A stretch of DNA of 23,056 nucleotides from Actinomycetes bacterium (GTDB lineage: Bacteria > Actinomycetota > Actinomycetes > Mycobacteriales > Mycobacteriaceae): contig JAEZKH010000505.1 in NCBI GenBank assembly GCA_023415515.1, positions 1 to 23,056 on the forward strand. The letters run 5' to 3'. Shown here in pieces: positions 7,803 through 14,475 of this stretch. A program made the translations under genes and the position numbers. Numbering within the stretch: position 1 is the first letter of the stretch; every line of letters begins with the position of its first letter. Under the pieces are notes generated by a model. That model did no database searches, was not told the DNA's origin, and saw nothing but the letters and a program-made list of their open reading frames with translations.

Positions 7803-7887
7803 AGGGCGGACCAGGGCGGCATGGTCATTCGTGTCGAAGGCAGACGGCAGGCAGTCACGAGCGACACGCCCCTGACCTCGGATCGGT

Positions 7888-9063
7888 TCACACGCCGAGC
7901 AGTTCCTTCAGGTTTTGGCCCATCACCCGCGCTGCAGTGTCCTGCGGCAGGTTGGTCAGCTCGCTGATGAAGTCTCTGGGTTCGGCGAGGCCCTCGGGAT
8001 GTGGGAAGTCGGAGCCGAACATCACCCGGTCGGCGCCGAGCAATTCGACGAGCTGGGACATGTCCTCCTCGTGGAACGGGTTGATCCAGACGTGCCGACG
8101 AAACACGTCGGCCGGATGCTCGCTGAAGTCGTACGGCCGCTTGCGGTACACGCGGTCGAAGACGTCGATCAGGCGGTGCGCCCACGATCCGCCGTTCTCG
8201 ACCACGCCGATACGCACGCCGGGGAACCGTTCGAACACCCCGTGCGCGACGAACGCGGCGAGGGTGTCGAAGATATTGCGGCTCTCCTCGTAGATGAAGC
8301 CCCGCAGCTTGCTCAACGCGAAACCGTTGAACTCGGCGGCATCCTCCCAGTCGTCGACGTAGCGTTCGTAGCCGGAGTCCGAGTTGTGCATCTGCACCGA
8401 GATGCCCGCAGCCTCGACGAGCCGCCAGAAGTCGTCGAACTCCGGAAGGGCCGCAGACCGCGACGTGCCGCCCTCGCGCGGCACCGGTGCGGGCCGGATC
8501 AGCACCGTCTTCGCGCCGTTGTCCAGGCACCACTCCAGTTCCTTGACCCCGAGCGCCGGATCGTTCAAGGAGATCGCCGGTACCGCGAAGATCCGGTTCT
8601 GGTAATTGAACGTCCAGTCCTCGAGCAGCCAGCGGTTGAAGGCGTGGGTCACCGCGTGGGTGAGTTCGGTGTCGGACTTCGTCCGCTCCTCGAGCATGCC
8701 CGCGGTCGTGGGGAACATGACCGTTCCGTCGACCCCCTGACGGTCCATCAGCGCCAAGCGCAGGTCAGGGCGACGGAACTCGTCCGGGCAGCGGATCGGA
8801 TCGGCCAGCTCGCGCAGTGTCTTGCCCTCCGGGTTGATCCCCCGGAAGTAGTCGGCCCACGCGCCCGGGGTGGGGATGACCTCGTAGGTGGGGTTCGGGA
8901 TGGTCTCGGTGATGGTGCCGAGGATCTGGAGCTTCTTGCGCCCCTTCACGTCGACGAACTTCAACGCCTCCGAGTACTTCTCCGGCAGGTACCGGGTGTA
9001 GGCGTCGATCGTCTCGTACATGTGGTTGTCGGCGTCCCACACCTCGAATGCTCGGTCGATCAC
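7888..9063 (-). CDS. Amidohydrolase family 2 metal-dependent hydrolase (ACMSD-like)
   Basis: TIM-barrel metal-dependent hydrolase or decarboxylase, 391 residues. The N-terminal metal motif appears as DADNH (residues 10-14) instead of the classical HxH, a variant frequent in actinobacterial members. SVQMHNSDSG supplies the mid-barrel His, GVVENGGSWAHRLIDVFDR a conserved strand and helix, and FGSDFPHPEG near residue 349 the metal-binding Asp. The GTG at 9063 is preferred because GGAGGT lies four bases upstream; a TTG at 9075 is possible but lies on the ribosome site. A palindromic operator lies 20 bases upstream, so it has its own promoter although it follows the SDR pair on the same strand. 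In this family hydrolysis of C-C bonds in cyclic diketones, decarboxylation and lactone hydrolysis are all known; which applies here is open. Confidence 0.92.
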   Translation of the reverse strand: MIDRAFEVWDADNHMYETIDAYTRYLPEKYSEALKFVDVKGRKKLQILGTITETIPNPTYEVIPTPGAWADYFRGINPEGKTLRELADPIRCPDEFRRPDLRLALMDRQGVDGTVMFPTTAGMLEERTKSDTELTHAVTHAFNRWLLEDWTFNYQNRIFAVPAISLNDPALGVKELEWCLDNGAKTVLIRPAPVPREGGTSRSAALPEFDDFWRLVEAAGISVQMHNSDSGYERYVDDWEDAAEFNGFALSKLRGFIYEESRNIFDTLAAFVAHGVFERFPGVRIGVVENGGSWAHRLIDVFDRVYRKRPYDFSEHPADVFRRHVWINPFHEEDMSQLVELLGADRVMFGSDFPHPEGLAEPRDFISELTNLPQDTAARVMGQNLKELLGV

Positions 9064-9082
9064 AGGCACCTCCAACGTGCAC

Positions 9083-9103
9083 GAGAATGTTGATTCTCAA
9101 CAT
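9083..9103. promoter_or_regulatory. Palindromic operator upstream of the amidohydrolase
   Basis: Two interleaved perfect palindromes: GAGAAT-GTTG-ATTCTC (9083-9098, 6-4-6) and ATGTTGA-TTC-TCAACAT (9087-9103, 7-3-7). They lie 20-40 bases before the amidohydrolase start. The 6-4-6 element resembles TetR-type operators and shares half-sites and spacing with the element at 11936-11951. No TetR gene is present in the window. That it is an operator is an inference from symmetry, position and recurrence. Confidence 0.65.
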
Positions 9104-9135
9104 AGCAAACGGCGGTATTCGTCGGCCAGCGCCCC

Positions 9136-9894
9136 TCAGATGCTCGTGTAGTGACCGCCATCGACGCCCAGGGTCTGTCCGGTGATGTACCTTGCCGACG
9201 AACCGACCAGGAAGGCGACGGCGGATCCGATATCGGACTCCGGATCTCCGATACGCCCCAGCGGAACCCGCCGGGACAGTCGTTCTTCCATCGCCGGTTC
9301 GGCCTCGATGGCTGCGGTCATCGCGGGCGAATACGCCAGCGGCGACACGACGTTGACGGTGATGCCGTGCGGTGCCCACTCGCGCGCGAGGCTCTTGGCG
9401 AACCCACGCAGCGCCCCTTTCATCGTGGCGTAGAGAGGAAGTGTCGCGCTGCCTTCGATCCCGGCCGGCGACGTCATGACCAACAGCGTCCCGCCTCGCT
9501 CTTTGAGGGCATCGAAAGCTGCGACCGCGCAGTGCCGCGCGCCACCGACGGAGACCGAATAGTGCTGCGCCCAGAGCGCACCGTCGACCTCGGCCAGCTG
9601 GTGCGGCTGGCTGGACATGTTGCTCGTCGCGTTGTGCACGACCGCATCGAGCCGTCCGGTGGTGGCTCGTGCGACGTCGACTGCGGCGGTCACCTCGCCG
9701 GCGTTCGTCACATCACAACGGGCCCAGGTTGCGCGGTGGCCTCGGGCGACGATCTCGTCGACGACGGCCAACCCGTTGTCCGATCGCGTTGCGACAACAA
9801 CGTGTGCGCCGTTCGCCGAGAGCGCCATGGCGATACCGCGGCCGACGCCACCGCCCGATCCGGTGACCAGAGCGGTCGTGCCGTCAAGCGTCAT
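9136..9894 (-). CDS. SDR family oxidoreductase (canonical, active-site complete)
   Basis: Classical SDR of 252 residues with TGSGGGVG at 11-18, CDV (60-62), HNAT at 88-91 in place of NNAG, Ser142 in VMTSPAG, Tyr155 and Lys159 (YATMK), and the C-terminal RYITGQTLGVDGG typical of FabG-like enzymes. Arg37 after the second strand suggests NADP(H) or a relaxed preference. The ATG at 9894 overlaps the stop of the upstream SDR-like gene (ATGA), so the two are made in step. The longer open frame upstream of 9894 only shadows that gene. It probably reduces or oxidises a 3-oxo/3-hydroxy acyl or cyclic intermediate. Formation of a heteromer with its degenerate neighbour is a specific possibility raised by the coupling. 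Confidence 0.92.
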   Translation of the reverse strand: MTLDGTTALVTGSGGGVGRGIAMALSANGAHVVVATRSDNGLAVVDEIVARGHRATWARCDVTNAGEVTAAVDVARATTGRLDAVVHNATSNMSSQPHQLAEVDGALWAQHYSVSVGGARHCAVAAFDALKERGGTLLVMTSPAGIEGSATLPLYATMKGALRGFAKSLAREWAPHGITVNVVSPLAYSPAMTAAIEAEPAMEERLSRRVPLGRIGDPESDIGSAVAFLVGSSARYITGQTLGVDGGHYTSI

Positions 9895-10505
9895 GGCAGC
9901 ATCACCGAGCCGCCGTCGACGACGATCGTCTCGCCGGCGAGATAGCCCATGTCCCGCCGGAGAAGGAACTTCACCGTCTCGACGACCGAGCCGAAAAGCT
10001 GCGAGCCGTCTTCGACGGCCGGCGCAGTCAGGTGGGCGGCGGCCGCGGCCAACCCTGGTGCGAACAGCTGAAGTGGTGCCGCCACCATGTTGACCACTAT
10101 CCCGCCCGAGGCCCACTGCCGCGCAGCCGATTTCACCATTGCGCGGATACCTTCGACGGCGGTGGTGTAGGCGACCAGACCCTGGGCGCCTGGTATCCCG
10201 ATTGTCGGTGTCAAGACCACGATGCGGCCCCCGGCGTCGAGAAGCGCAGCGCGCGCCCGTTGCAGCGCCCGCAGAATGTGCCACATCCCTGTGTTGACCG
10301 TCCGGTCCCATGCTGCGGACGTCTGCGTGGTGAGCAGCACCGATTCGGCGTCCACGCCGACGACGACGATCAGTCCCTCGACGGCGGGAAACTGCGCGTC
10401 ATCGGTGTCGACGATGACCGCGCCGAGGGTTTCGGCGAGCGTGGCCGACAAGCCTGCGGCCGGTCCTACGACGGCAGTGCCGGCTGCCACGTCACCGGCT
10501 CGCAT
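9891..10505 (-). CDS. Degenerate SDR-like protein lacking the catalytic Tyr-Lys pair
   Basis: Recognisable SDR of 204 residues, about 45 shorter than usual. The N-terminal VVGPAAGLSATLAETLGA replaces the TGxxxGxG cofactor loop. The span between the second and fourth strands is shortened. The serine position reads VVLTPTIG (no Ser), and the YxxxK motif is Tyr113-T-T-A-Val117, so the essential lysine is absent. The C-terminal GYLAGETIVVDGG (187-199) is intact, which argues for selection on fold and oligomer interface. The ATG at 10505 overlaps the upstream membrane-protein gene by 14 bases; further upstream the frame only shadows that gene. It is coupled by ATGA to the canonical SDR. A structural or regulatory partner subunit is the simplest explanation; a decaying enzyme is the alternative. 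Confidence 0.8.
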   Translation of the reverse strand: MRAGDVAAGTAVVGPAAGLSATLAETLGAVIVDTDDAQFPAVEGLIVVVGVDAESVLLTTQTSAAWDRTVNTGMWHILRALQRARAALLDAGGRIVVLTPTIGIPGAQGLVAYTTAVEGIRAMVKSAARQWASGGIVVNMVAAPLQLFAPGLAAAAAHLTAPAVEDGSQLFGSVVETVKFLLRRDMGYLAGETIVVDGGSVMLP

Positions 10506-10920
10506 CGGGCGGGTGCTGGTCCATGCGCTGCTGGTGGATGCGGACCAGTTCCCGAAAGCCGATGCGCTCGTACTGCGGCCTGGGTTGCACGCCCCACTCG
10601 TCACGCGACGTGTTCTGGCCGGCTGCTTCGGGTGCACCACCGAAAGGCGGTCCGCCGATCGGATACGGTTGCTGACATTCGAGGCTGTCGTCGGAGAATC
10701 GCACCTTCATCAGTTCGCTGCAGATCTCGGTGAGCGACAAGGTGGGCCAGCCGTACCAGATCGCCATCACCGGAACGGTCAGCGAGCCCTCGATCACAAG
10801 CCCGAACAGGCAGACGTACAGGCCCCGCCGCAGCCATTTGTGCATCCGTGCCCAGGTCGATGTCGTGCCGAGCGGCAATTGTTCGGCTGAATCCGTTGTC
10901 TCCGCGGTGGTTTCAGACAC
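10492..10920 (-). CDS. Single-span membrane protein of unknown function
   Basis: Protein of 142 residues. A polar N-terminus of about 30 residues (Thr/Glu-rich) is followed by basic HKWLRR and one hydrophobic span at about residues 33-57 (LYVCLFGLVIEGSLTVPVMA), then a hydrophilic C-terminal domain. That tail contains an ICSELMKV segment, two cysteines, a GGPPFGG turn and ends in FRELVRIHQQRM. The start is GTG at 10920 with AAAGGA upstream. It lies 19 bases after the 227-residue membrane protein and overlaps the SDR-like gene by 14 bases. I do not recognise the family. An acidic residue (Glu44) inside the span would be costly unless it pairs with another membrane subunit, which fits a complex with its neighbours. 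Confidence 0.8.
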   Translation of the reverse strand: MSETTAETTDSAEQLPLGTTSTWARMHKWLRRGLYVCLFGLVIEGSLTVPVMAIWYGWPTLSLTEICSELMKVRFSDDSLECQQPYPIGGPPFGGAPEAAGQNTSRDEWGVQPRPQYERIGFRELVRIHQQRMDQHPPDASR

Positions 10921-10939
10921 GACGGTCCTTTCGGCAGTG

Positions 10940-11623
10940 CTAGTCGGAGAAGATTTCGCGGTTGACGGTGTGTAGGTACGGGATTGCCAGGAACGGCGTG
11001 ATGTAGAAGATGTTGAATGCCCACCAGCCGAACACGGGCAATCCCACCGCTGCGTACCGTACGTCGGCGTACATCGTCATGTTGAAGATGTAGCCGGTCC
11101 ATACGATCACCCCGAACCAGCACGTCACGATCAGCCACTGGTGTCCCCAGCGCTTCATCTGCAGGAACGCGATTGCGGCGGCGATCCGCATCGGAAACGC
11201 GATCAGGACGCACACCATGACCCACGCCTTTTCCCCCGGTGCCCCTGCGCCGCCGATCCAGAGTTCGTTGTAGTGCCAGAAGTAACCGGCGTCGATCAGG
11301 TTGCCCCAGGCCGTGAAAACCGTGCGGGTGATCAACGCGTGGTTGGCGAACAGGTCGAGCGCCCAGCCGATGCTGTTCAGTGCGGCGTCGAGAATGATCA
11401 CATAACCGATGAGTGTCACCATTGTGGGCCGGACAGACAGGCCCTCCCGCTGGGCTTTTCGCAGCAGGTAGAGTCCGCGGCAGAAAATCGGCAGTCCGAT
11501 TGGCCCGAGCACGAGGGTGCCCATCAGCGCGGTGCCTGCGATCAACCATCTGTCGGCTCGCCGCTGCGACTCCCGGGTTTGCGCGTCGTGTTCATCCAAC
11601 GTCTGGGAAGGGCCAGAAGTCAT
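10940..11623 (-). CDS. Polytopic membrane protein of unknown function, about five spans
   Basis: Protein of 227 residues with a charged N-terminus of 25 residues and hydrophobic spans at about 26-52, 68-92, 132-155, 162-183 and 191-217. The loop between spans 2 and 3 is rich in aromatic and polar residues (DAGYFWHYNELWIGG, 111-125) and could form a substrate or cofactor site. Asp79, Asn83 and Asn181 sit inside predicted spans, which is unusual for a plain anchor. The ATG at 11623 is six bases after the 39-residue microprotein's stop. I do not recognise the family. The topology is loosely reminiscent of small membrane isomerase/cyclase proteins (EXPERA or AveC types), but I could not line up their key residues and do not claim either. 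The setting with SDRs and an amidohydrolase suggests a membrane enzyme or transporter for a lipophilic substrate. Confidence 0.82.
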   Translation of the reverse strand: MTSGPSQTLDEHDAQTRESQRRADRWLIAGTALMGTLVLGPIGLPIFCRGLYLLRKAQREGLSVRPTMVTLIGYVIILDAALNSIGWALDLFANHALITRTVFTAWGNLIDAGYFWHYNELWIGGAGAPGEKAWVMVCVLIAFPMRIAAAIAFLQMKRWGHQWLIVTCWFGVIVWTGYIFNMTMYADVRYAAVGLPVFGWWAFNIFYITPFLAIPYLHTVNREIFSD

Positions 11624-11629
11624 GCCCGA

Positions 11630-11749
11630 TCACCAGTCCCTGGTGAAGTACATCTGCACCTGGATGGCGAACATCGCGATCAGCAGGCCGTAGATGAAGA
11701 TCTGGAACGCGATGAGTCCGCGTCTCCGTCGTCTGTCCTGGTCGTCCAT
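11630..11749 (-). CDS. Single-span membrane microprotein, 39 residues
   Basis: A short gene read as MDDQDRRRRRGLIAF at the N-terminus, a hydrophobic span at about residues 12-31 (LIAFQIFIYGLLIAMFAIQV), and the tail MYFTRDW. Five consecutive arginines just before the span predict a cytoplasmic N-terminus. The ATG at 11749 has GGGGAG four bases upstream, a strong ribosome site. The stop is six bases before the 227-residue membrane protein gene. Strong signal, clean topology and tight spacing argue that it is real although it is below most annotation cut-offs. Probably a small accessory subunit of a membrane complex. I do not recognise the family. Confidence 0.75.
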   Translation of the reverse strand: MDDQDRRRRRGLIAFQIFIYGLLIAMFAIQVQMYFTRDW

Positions 11750-11762
11750 CGATCTCCCCGTC

Positions 11763-11861
11763 TCAGAACGTGCCGATATTCGCCAGCATCCAGTAGAAGA
11801 AGGCGACCAATCCGCACATCACGCCCCACGTAACGACCAATCGCGCGAGTTCCTGCCACAT
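11763..11861 (-). CDS. Single-span membrane microprotein, 32 residues
   Basis: A tiny gene starting at the ATG at 11861 (MWQELARLVVTWGVM) with one hydrophobic span covering most of its length (LVVTWGVMCGLVAFFYWML) and ending NIGTF. AGAGGTGG lies about nine bases upstream of the ATG. It is the first gene of the minus-strand membrane cassette and ends 13 bases before the start of the 39-residue microprotein. The frame is open further upstream and a GTG at 11900 would add 13 residues (VFFTRAQDKRWPS), so the exact start is uncertain. The coding potential of so short a gene is less certain than its neighbour's; the ribosome site and the repeated one-span design support it. Confidence 0.62.
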   Translation of the reverse strand: MWQELARLVVTWGVMCGLVAFFYWMLANIGTF

Positions 11862-11924
11862 GGACGGCCACCTCTTGTCCTGAGCTCTGGTGAAAAACAC
11901 AGTTTCCGGCAGAGAGTAACATTC

Positions 11925-11952
11925 CTCTCGATATTGAGAGTATCGATTCTCA
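11925..11952. promoter_or_regulatory. Divergent operator with three 11-bp-spaced half-sites
   Basis: The gap between the divergent membrane cassette and the epimerase contains CTCTC (11925-11929), GAGAG (11936-11940) and TTCTC (11947-11951), with centres exactly 11 bp apart. The right-hand pair forms TGAGAGTATCGATTCTCA (11935-11952), an 18-bp palindrome with one mismatched pair; the left-hand pair forms a perfect CTCTC-6-GAGAG. Minus-strand TACTCT hexamers in this area could be -10 elements. One site could control both directions. Inference from symmetry and position. Confidence 0.6.
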
Positions 11953-11967
11953 GAGGCAGGGCAGGTA

Positions 11968-13026
11968 ATGACTACGGGGTCAGTGTTGGTCACCGGAGCC
12001 TTCGGGCTGGTGGGTTCGGAGACGGTGGTTCGACTGCGGGAGCGGAACGTCCCCGTAGTCGCCACCGATCTGAGAACCCCGGACAACCTGAAGGCGGCAC
12101 GACGCCTGCCTGTCGGCGTTGACGTCCGTTGGGCGGACCTCACCGATGGGTCGCAAACGCAAGCGCTGGTGGCGGAGGTGGCGCCGTCGGCGATCATTCA
12201 CCTTGCCGCCGTCATTCCGACGGCCTGTTACGAGAGGCCGGGCCTGGCGCGTGCGGTCAATGTGGACGCGACCCGGTCATTGGTGAACTGTGCACAGCGT
12301 CTGGCCGGCAGCCCGCGATTCGTGATGGCGTCCAGTGTCGCCGTGCACGGGCCGCGCAATCCGCATCGCAATGGACTGTTGCACGCGGACTCACCGGTGC
12401 GGCCCGTCGACTCCTACGGGTCGCAGAAGCTTGCCGCTGAGCAGATCGTGACCGCTTCGGAACTCGACTGGGTGATCCTGCGTCTCGGCGCGGTGGTGAG
12501 CGCGCGGCTGCGTTCGCTGCCGATCAGCTCCGATGTGCTGTTCCTGGAGTGGGCCATGCCCTGCGACGGCCGCGTCAACACCGTCGATGTGCGCGATGCC
12601 GCCAGCGCCTTCGCTGCGGCGACCACGGCAGACGTCGTCGGGGAGACGTTGATGATCGGAGGTGACGACAGCCACCGACAGCTCCAAGGAGACATGGGGC
12701 CTGCGATGGTGGCCGCGATCGGTCTTCGTGACTGTTATCCGCCGGGCCGCCCGGGTGATCCCGACGACGACACGGCGTGGTTCGTCTGCGATTGGATGGA
12801 CACCGCTCGGGCACAGGAAGCGCTTGCGTTTCAAAATCATTCGTGGCACGACATGCTTCACGAGATCGCCGGGCGCGTCGGGCGGTGGCGCTACCCCCTC
12901 GCTGCGATCACTCCGCTCGTCCGAGTGGTCCTCAGGCGGCGGACGCCGTACCGCGGGCTGCCCGGGGTGTACGCCGATCCCTGGAATCTCGTCAGGCGGC
13001 GCTGGCCCGGTGCAGCACCTGAATGA
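11968..13026 (+). CDS. NAD-dependent epimerase/dehydratase (extended SDR, 3beta-HSD-like)
   Basis: Extended SDR of 352 residues. The cofactor loop TGAFGLVG lies at 9-16, Asp34 after the second strand (VATDLR) indicates NAD, and HLAAVIP at 78-84 is the strand-4 motif of this family. The catalytic set is Ser122/Ser123 (MASSVAVHGP), Tyr150 and Lys154 (YGSQK). The C-terminal 60 residues include a basic, hydrophobic segment (WRYPLAAITPLVRVVLRRR) that could touch the membrane. Members oxidise 3beta-hydroxysteroids, reduce terpenoid or phenolic ketones, or epimerise sugars; with its neighbours a hydroxy-alicyclic substrate is more likely than a sugar (inference). It is divergent from the membrane cassette across a shared operator. 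Its stop is only three bases from the convergent ligase gene's stop. Confidence 0.88.
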   Translation: MTTGSVLVTGAFGLVGSETVVRLRERNVPVVATDLRTPDNLKAARRLPVGVDVRWADLTDGSQTQALVAEVAPSAIIHLAAVIPTACYERPGLARAVNVDATRSLVNCAQRLAGSPRFVMASSVAVHGPRNPHRNGLLHADSPVRPVDSYGSQKLAAEQIVTASELDWVILRLGAVVSARLRSLPISSDVLFLEWAMPCDGRVNTVDVRDAASAFAAATTADVVGETLMIGGDDSHRQLQGDMGPAMVAAIGLRDCYPPGRPGDPDDDTAWFVCDWMDTARAQEALAFQNHSWHDMLHEIAGRVGRWRYPLAAITPLVRVVLRRRTPYRGLPGVYADPWNLVRRRWPGAAPE

Positions 13027-13029
13027 GCG

Positions 13030-14475
13030 TCAGGCCTGTGCGCGCGCAGACAATTCGCGTTTGACGACTTTGCCGACGTCGTTGCGCGGCAACTCGTCGA
13101 GTAACACGATCCGGGCGGGGACCCGATACGGGGTCAGCCGCTGACGACACCACGCGATCAGGTGGTCCTCGGACGGACCGCCCTCCCGAATGGCGACGAA
13201 GGCCCACGGGACCTCCCCAACACGTTCGTCGGGTACGCCCACCACGGCGGCTTCGCGCACGCCGTCGGCCGCGAGGAGAACGTCTTCGACGGTTCCGGGA
13301 AACACCTTCAGGCCGCCGCGGTTGATCATGTCGGAGACCCGGCCGTCGAGCCACAGGAACCCGTCGTCGTCGATCCAACCGAGATCGCCGGTGTGAAACC
13401 AGCCGTCCTCGGTGAGCCTGTCGAGGAATGCCGGGTCGATCTTGCGGGCCGCCGTCGTGGGTGTGCGCACCATGACCTCGTCGTCGGTGATCGTGACGTC
13501 GATTCCAGGTAGTGGACGGCCGACGGAGCCCAGCTTGGTCTCACCCCATTCGCGCGCATCGGCGGCCGACCAGCCGACGACCTCGCCGCCGAGTTCGGTC
13601 TGTCCGTAGGAGTTGAGGACGAGCACGCCGAACTTGTCGCGGAACCGCCGGGCCTGTACGGGGGACAGCGGCGCGGTGATCGACCGAACGATCCTCAGCG
13701 GTGCGAGATCGGTGACGGATTCGTCGTGCAGCACCATCGTCAGCGCCGCGGGTGGCAACACCGTGGAGCGGAGTTGGTGACGCTTCACGAGCGCTGCGAA
13801 GTCGGTGGGTGAGAACCGATCCATCAACACCACACCCGAACCCGCACGAAAAGCGAAGAGCACTTGGTAGATACCGGCCCACAGCGACAGCGACAGCGGG
13901 ACCAGGTTCGGCATCGGGGCGCGACCTGACGTACCCCGTCCCCGGTTGCCGCGCAGCTTCGCGAGAAGACGGTCGATGAGGTCGAGCACCGTGGCATGTC
14001 GTAGCGGTACCGGCTTCGGCGGCCCCGTGGTTCCCGAAGTGAACTGCAACAGTGCGACGTCGGGGTCGTAGCTGCGTTGACCGGATGGTCGCGGGGCGGG
14101 GCGTAGCGACCAGGACAGCGCAGCACCGGAGACGACGGGCAATCCGACGTCGGCGAAGCGCTGCGCCCAGTCAGGTGTCGTGATCACCGCGACCGGCCGA
14201 AGGGTTGCGAGCTGGGAGGTCAACTCCGCATCGGCCGCCCGCGGGTTGAGCGGCGTGTACACCGCGCCCGCGCGCCACGTCCCGAACAGCGCGGCGACCG
14301 TCGTCGCGTCGTTGGGCAGCATGACAGCGACCACTTCGCCGGTGGCCAGGCCGGTTTCGGTCAGCAAGGAGCTCAGCTGATCGGCGCTCGCGGCGAGGTC
14401 GACACGCGATACGTCGTCGGTGAGGCTGTGCACCGCGATTTCCGGCACATCGCCCAGCAGGTCGGCGAGTGTCAC
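13030..14475 (-). CDS. AMP-dependent acyl-CoA synthetase/ligase
   Basis: ANL-superfamily ligase of 481 residues, last gene of the six-gene operon. FTSGTTGPPKP (145-155) is the P-loop, followed by LNSYGQTELGGEV, GWFHTGDLGW, GRVSDMINRGGLKVFP and PRNDVGK with the adenylation lysine at 469. The start is taken as the GTG at 14475, which gives a GTGA overlap with the preceding crotonase and has AGGTGG just upstream; an ATG at 14499 would add eight residues without a ribosome site. The N-terminus is short (LADLLGDVPEIAV), so the protein is smaller than typical FadD proteins. It should activate the acid, or a later acid intermediate, that the operon's acyl-CoA dehydrogenase and hydratases process. 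Substrate unknown. Confidence 0.92.
   Translation of the reverse strand: MTLADLLGDVPEIAVHSLTDDVSRVDLAASADQLSSLLTETGLATGEVVAVMLPNDATTVAALFGTWRAGAVYTPLNPRAADAELTSQLATLRPVAVITTPDWAQRFADVGLPVVSGAALSWSLRPAPRPSGQRSYDPDVALLQFTSGTTGPPKPVPLRHATVLDLIDRLLAKLRGNRGRGTSGRAPMPNLVPLSLSLWAGIYQVLFAFRAGSGVVLMDRFSPTDFAALVKRHQLRSTVLPPAALTMVLHDESVTDLAPLRIVRSITAPLSPVQARRFRDKFGVLVLNSYGQTELGGEVVGWSAADAREWGETKLGSVGRPLPGIDVTITDDEVMVRTPTTAARKIDPAFLDRLTEDGWFHTGDLGWIDDDGFLWLDGRVSDMINRGGLKVFPGTVEDVLLAADGVREAAVVGVPDERVGEVPWAFVAIREGGPSEDHLIAWCRQRLTPYRVPARIVLLDELPRNDVGKVVKRELSARAQA

Noticed and set aside
7745..7887. Minus-strand frame running past the amidohydrolase stop
   Set aside because: It is a different frame from the amidohydrolase and shows no family motif; the short stretch here is treated as decayed sequence.
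7915..9093. Plus-strand open frame of 392 codons opposite the amidohydrolase
   Set aside because: It is the antisense of a clearly recognisable amidohydrolase; the translation is rich in Arg, Val and Gly with no family motif, as expected of a GC-rich shadow frame.
10492..11623. Calling the 227- and 142-residue membrane proteins a split AveC-like or EXPERA (emopamil-binding-like) protein
   Set aside because: The topology and a few positions look similar, but I could not line up the defining residues of either family by eye. A profile search would be decisive, so no name is given.
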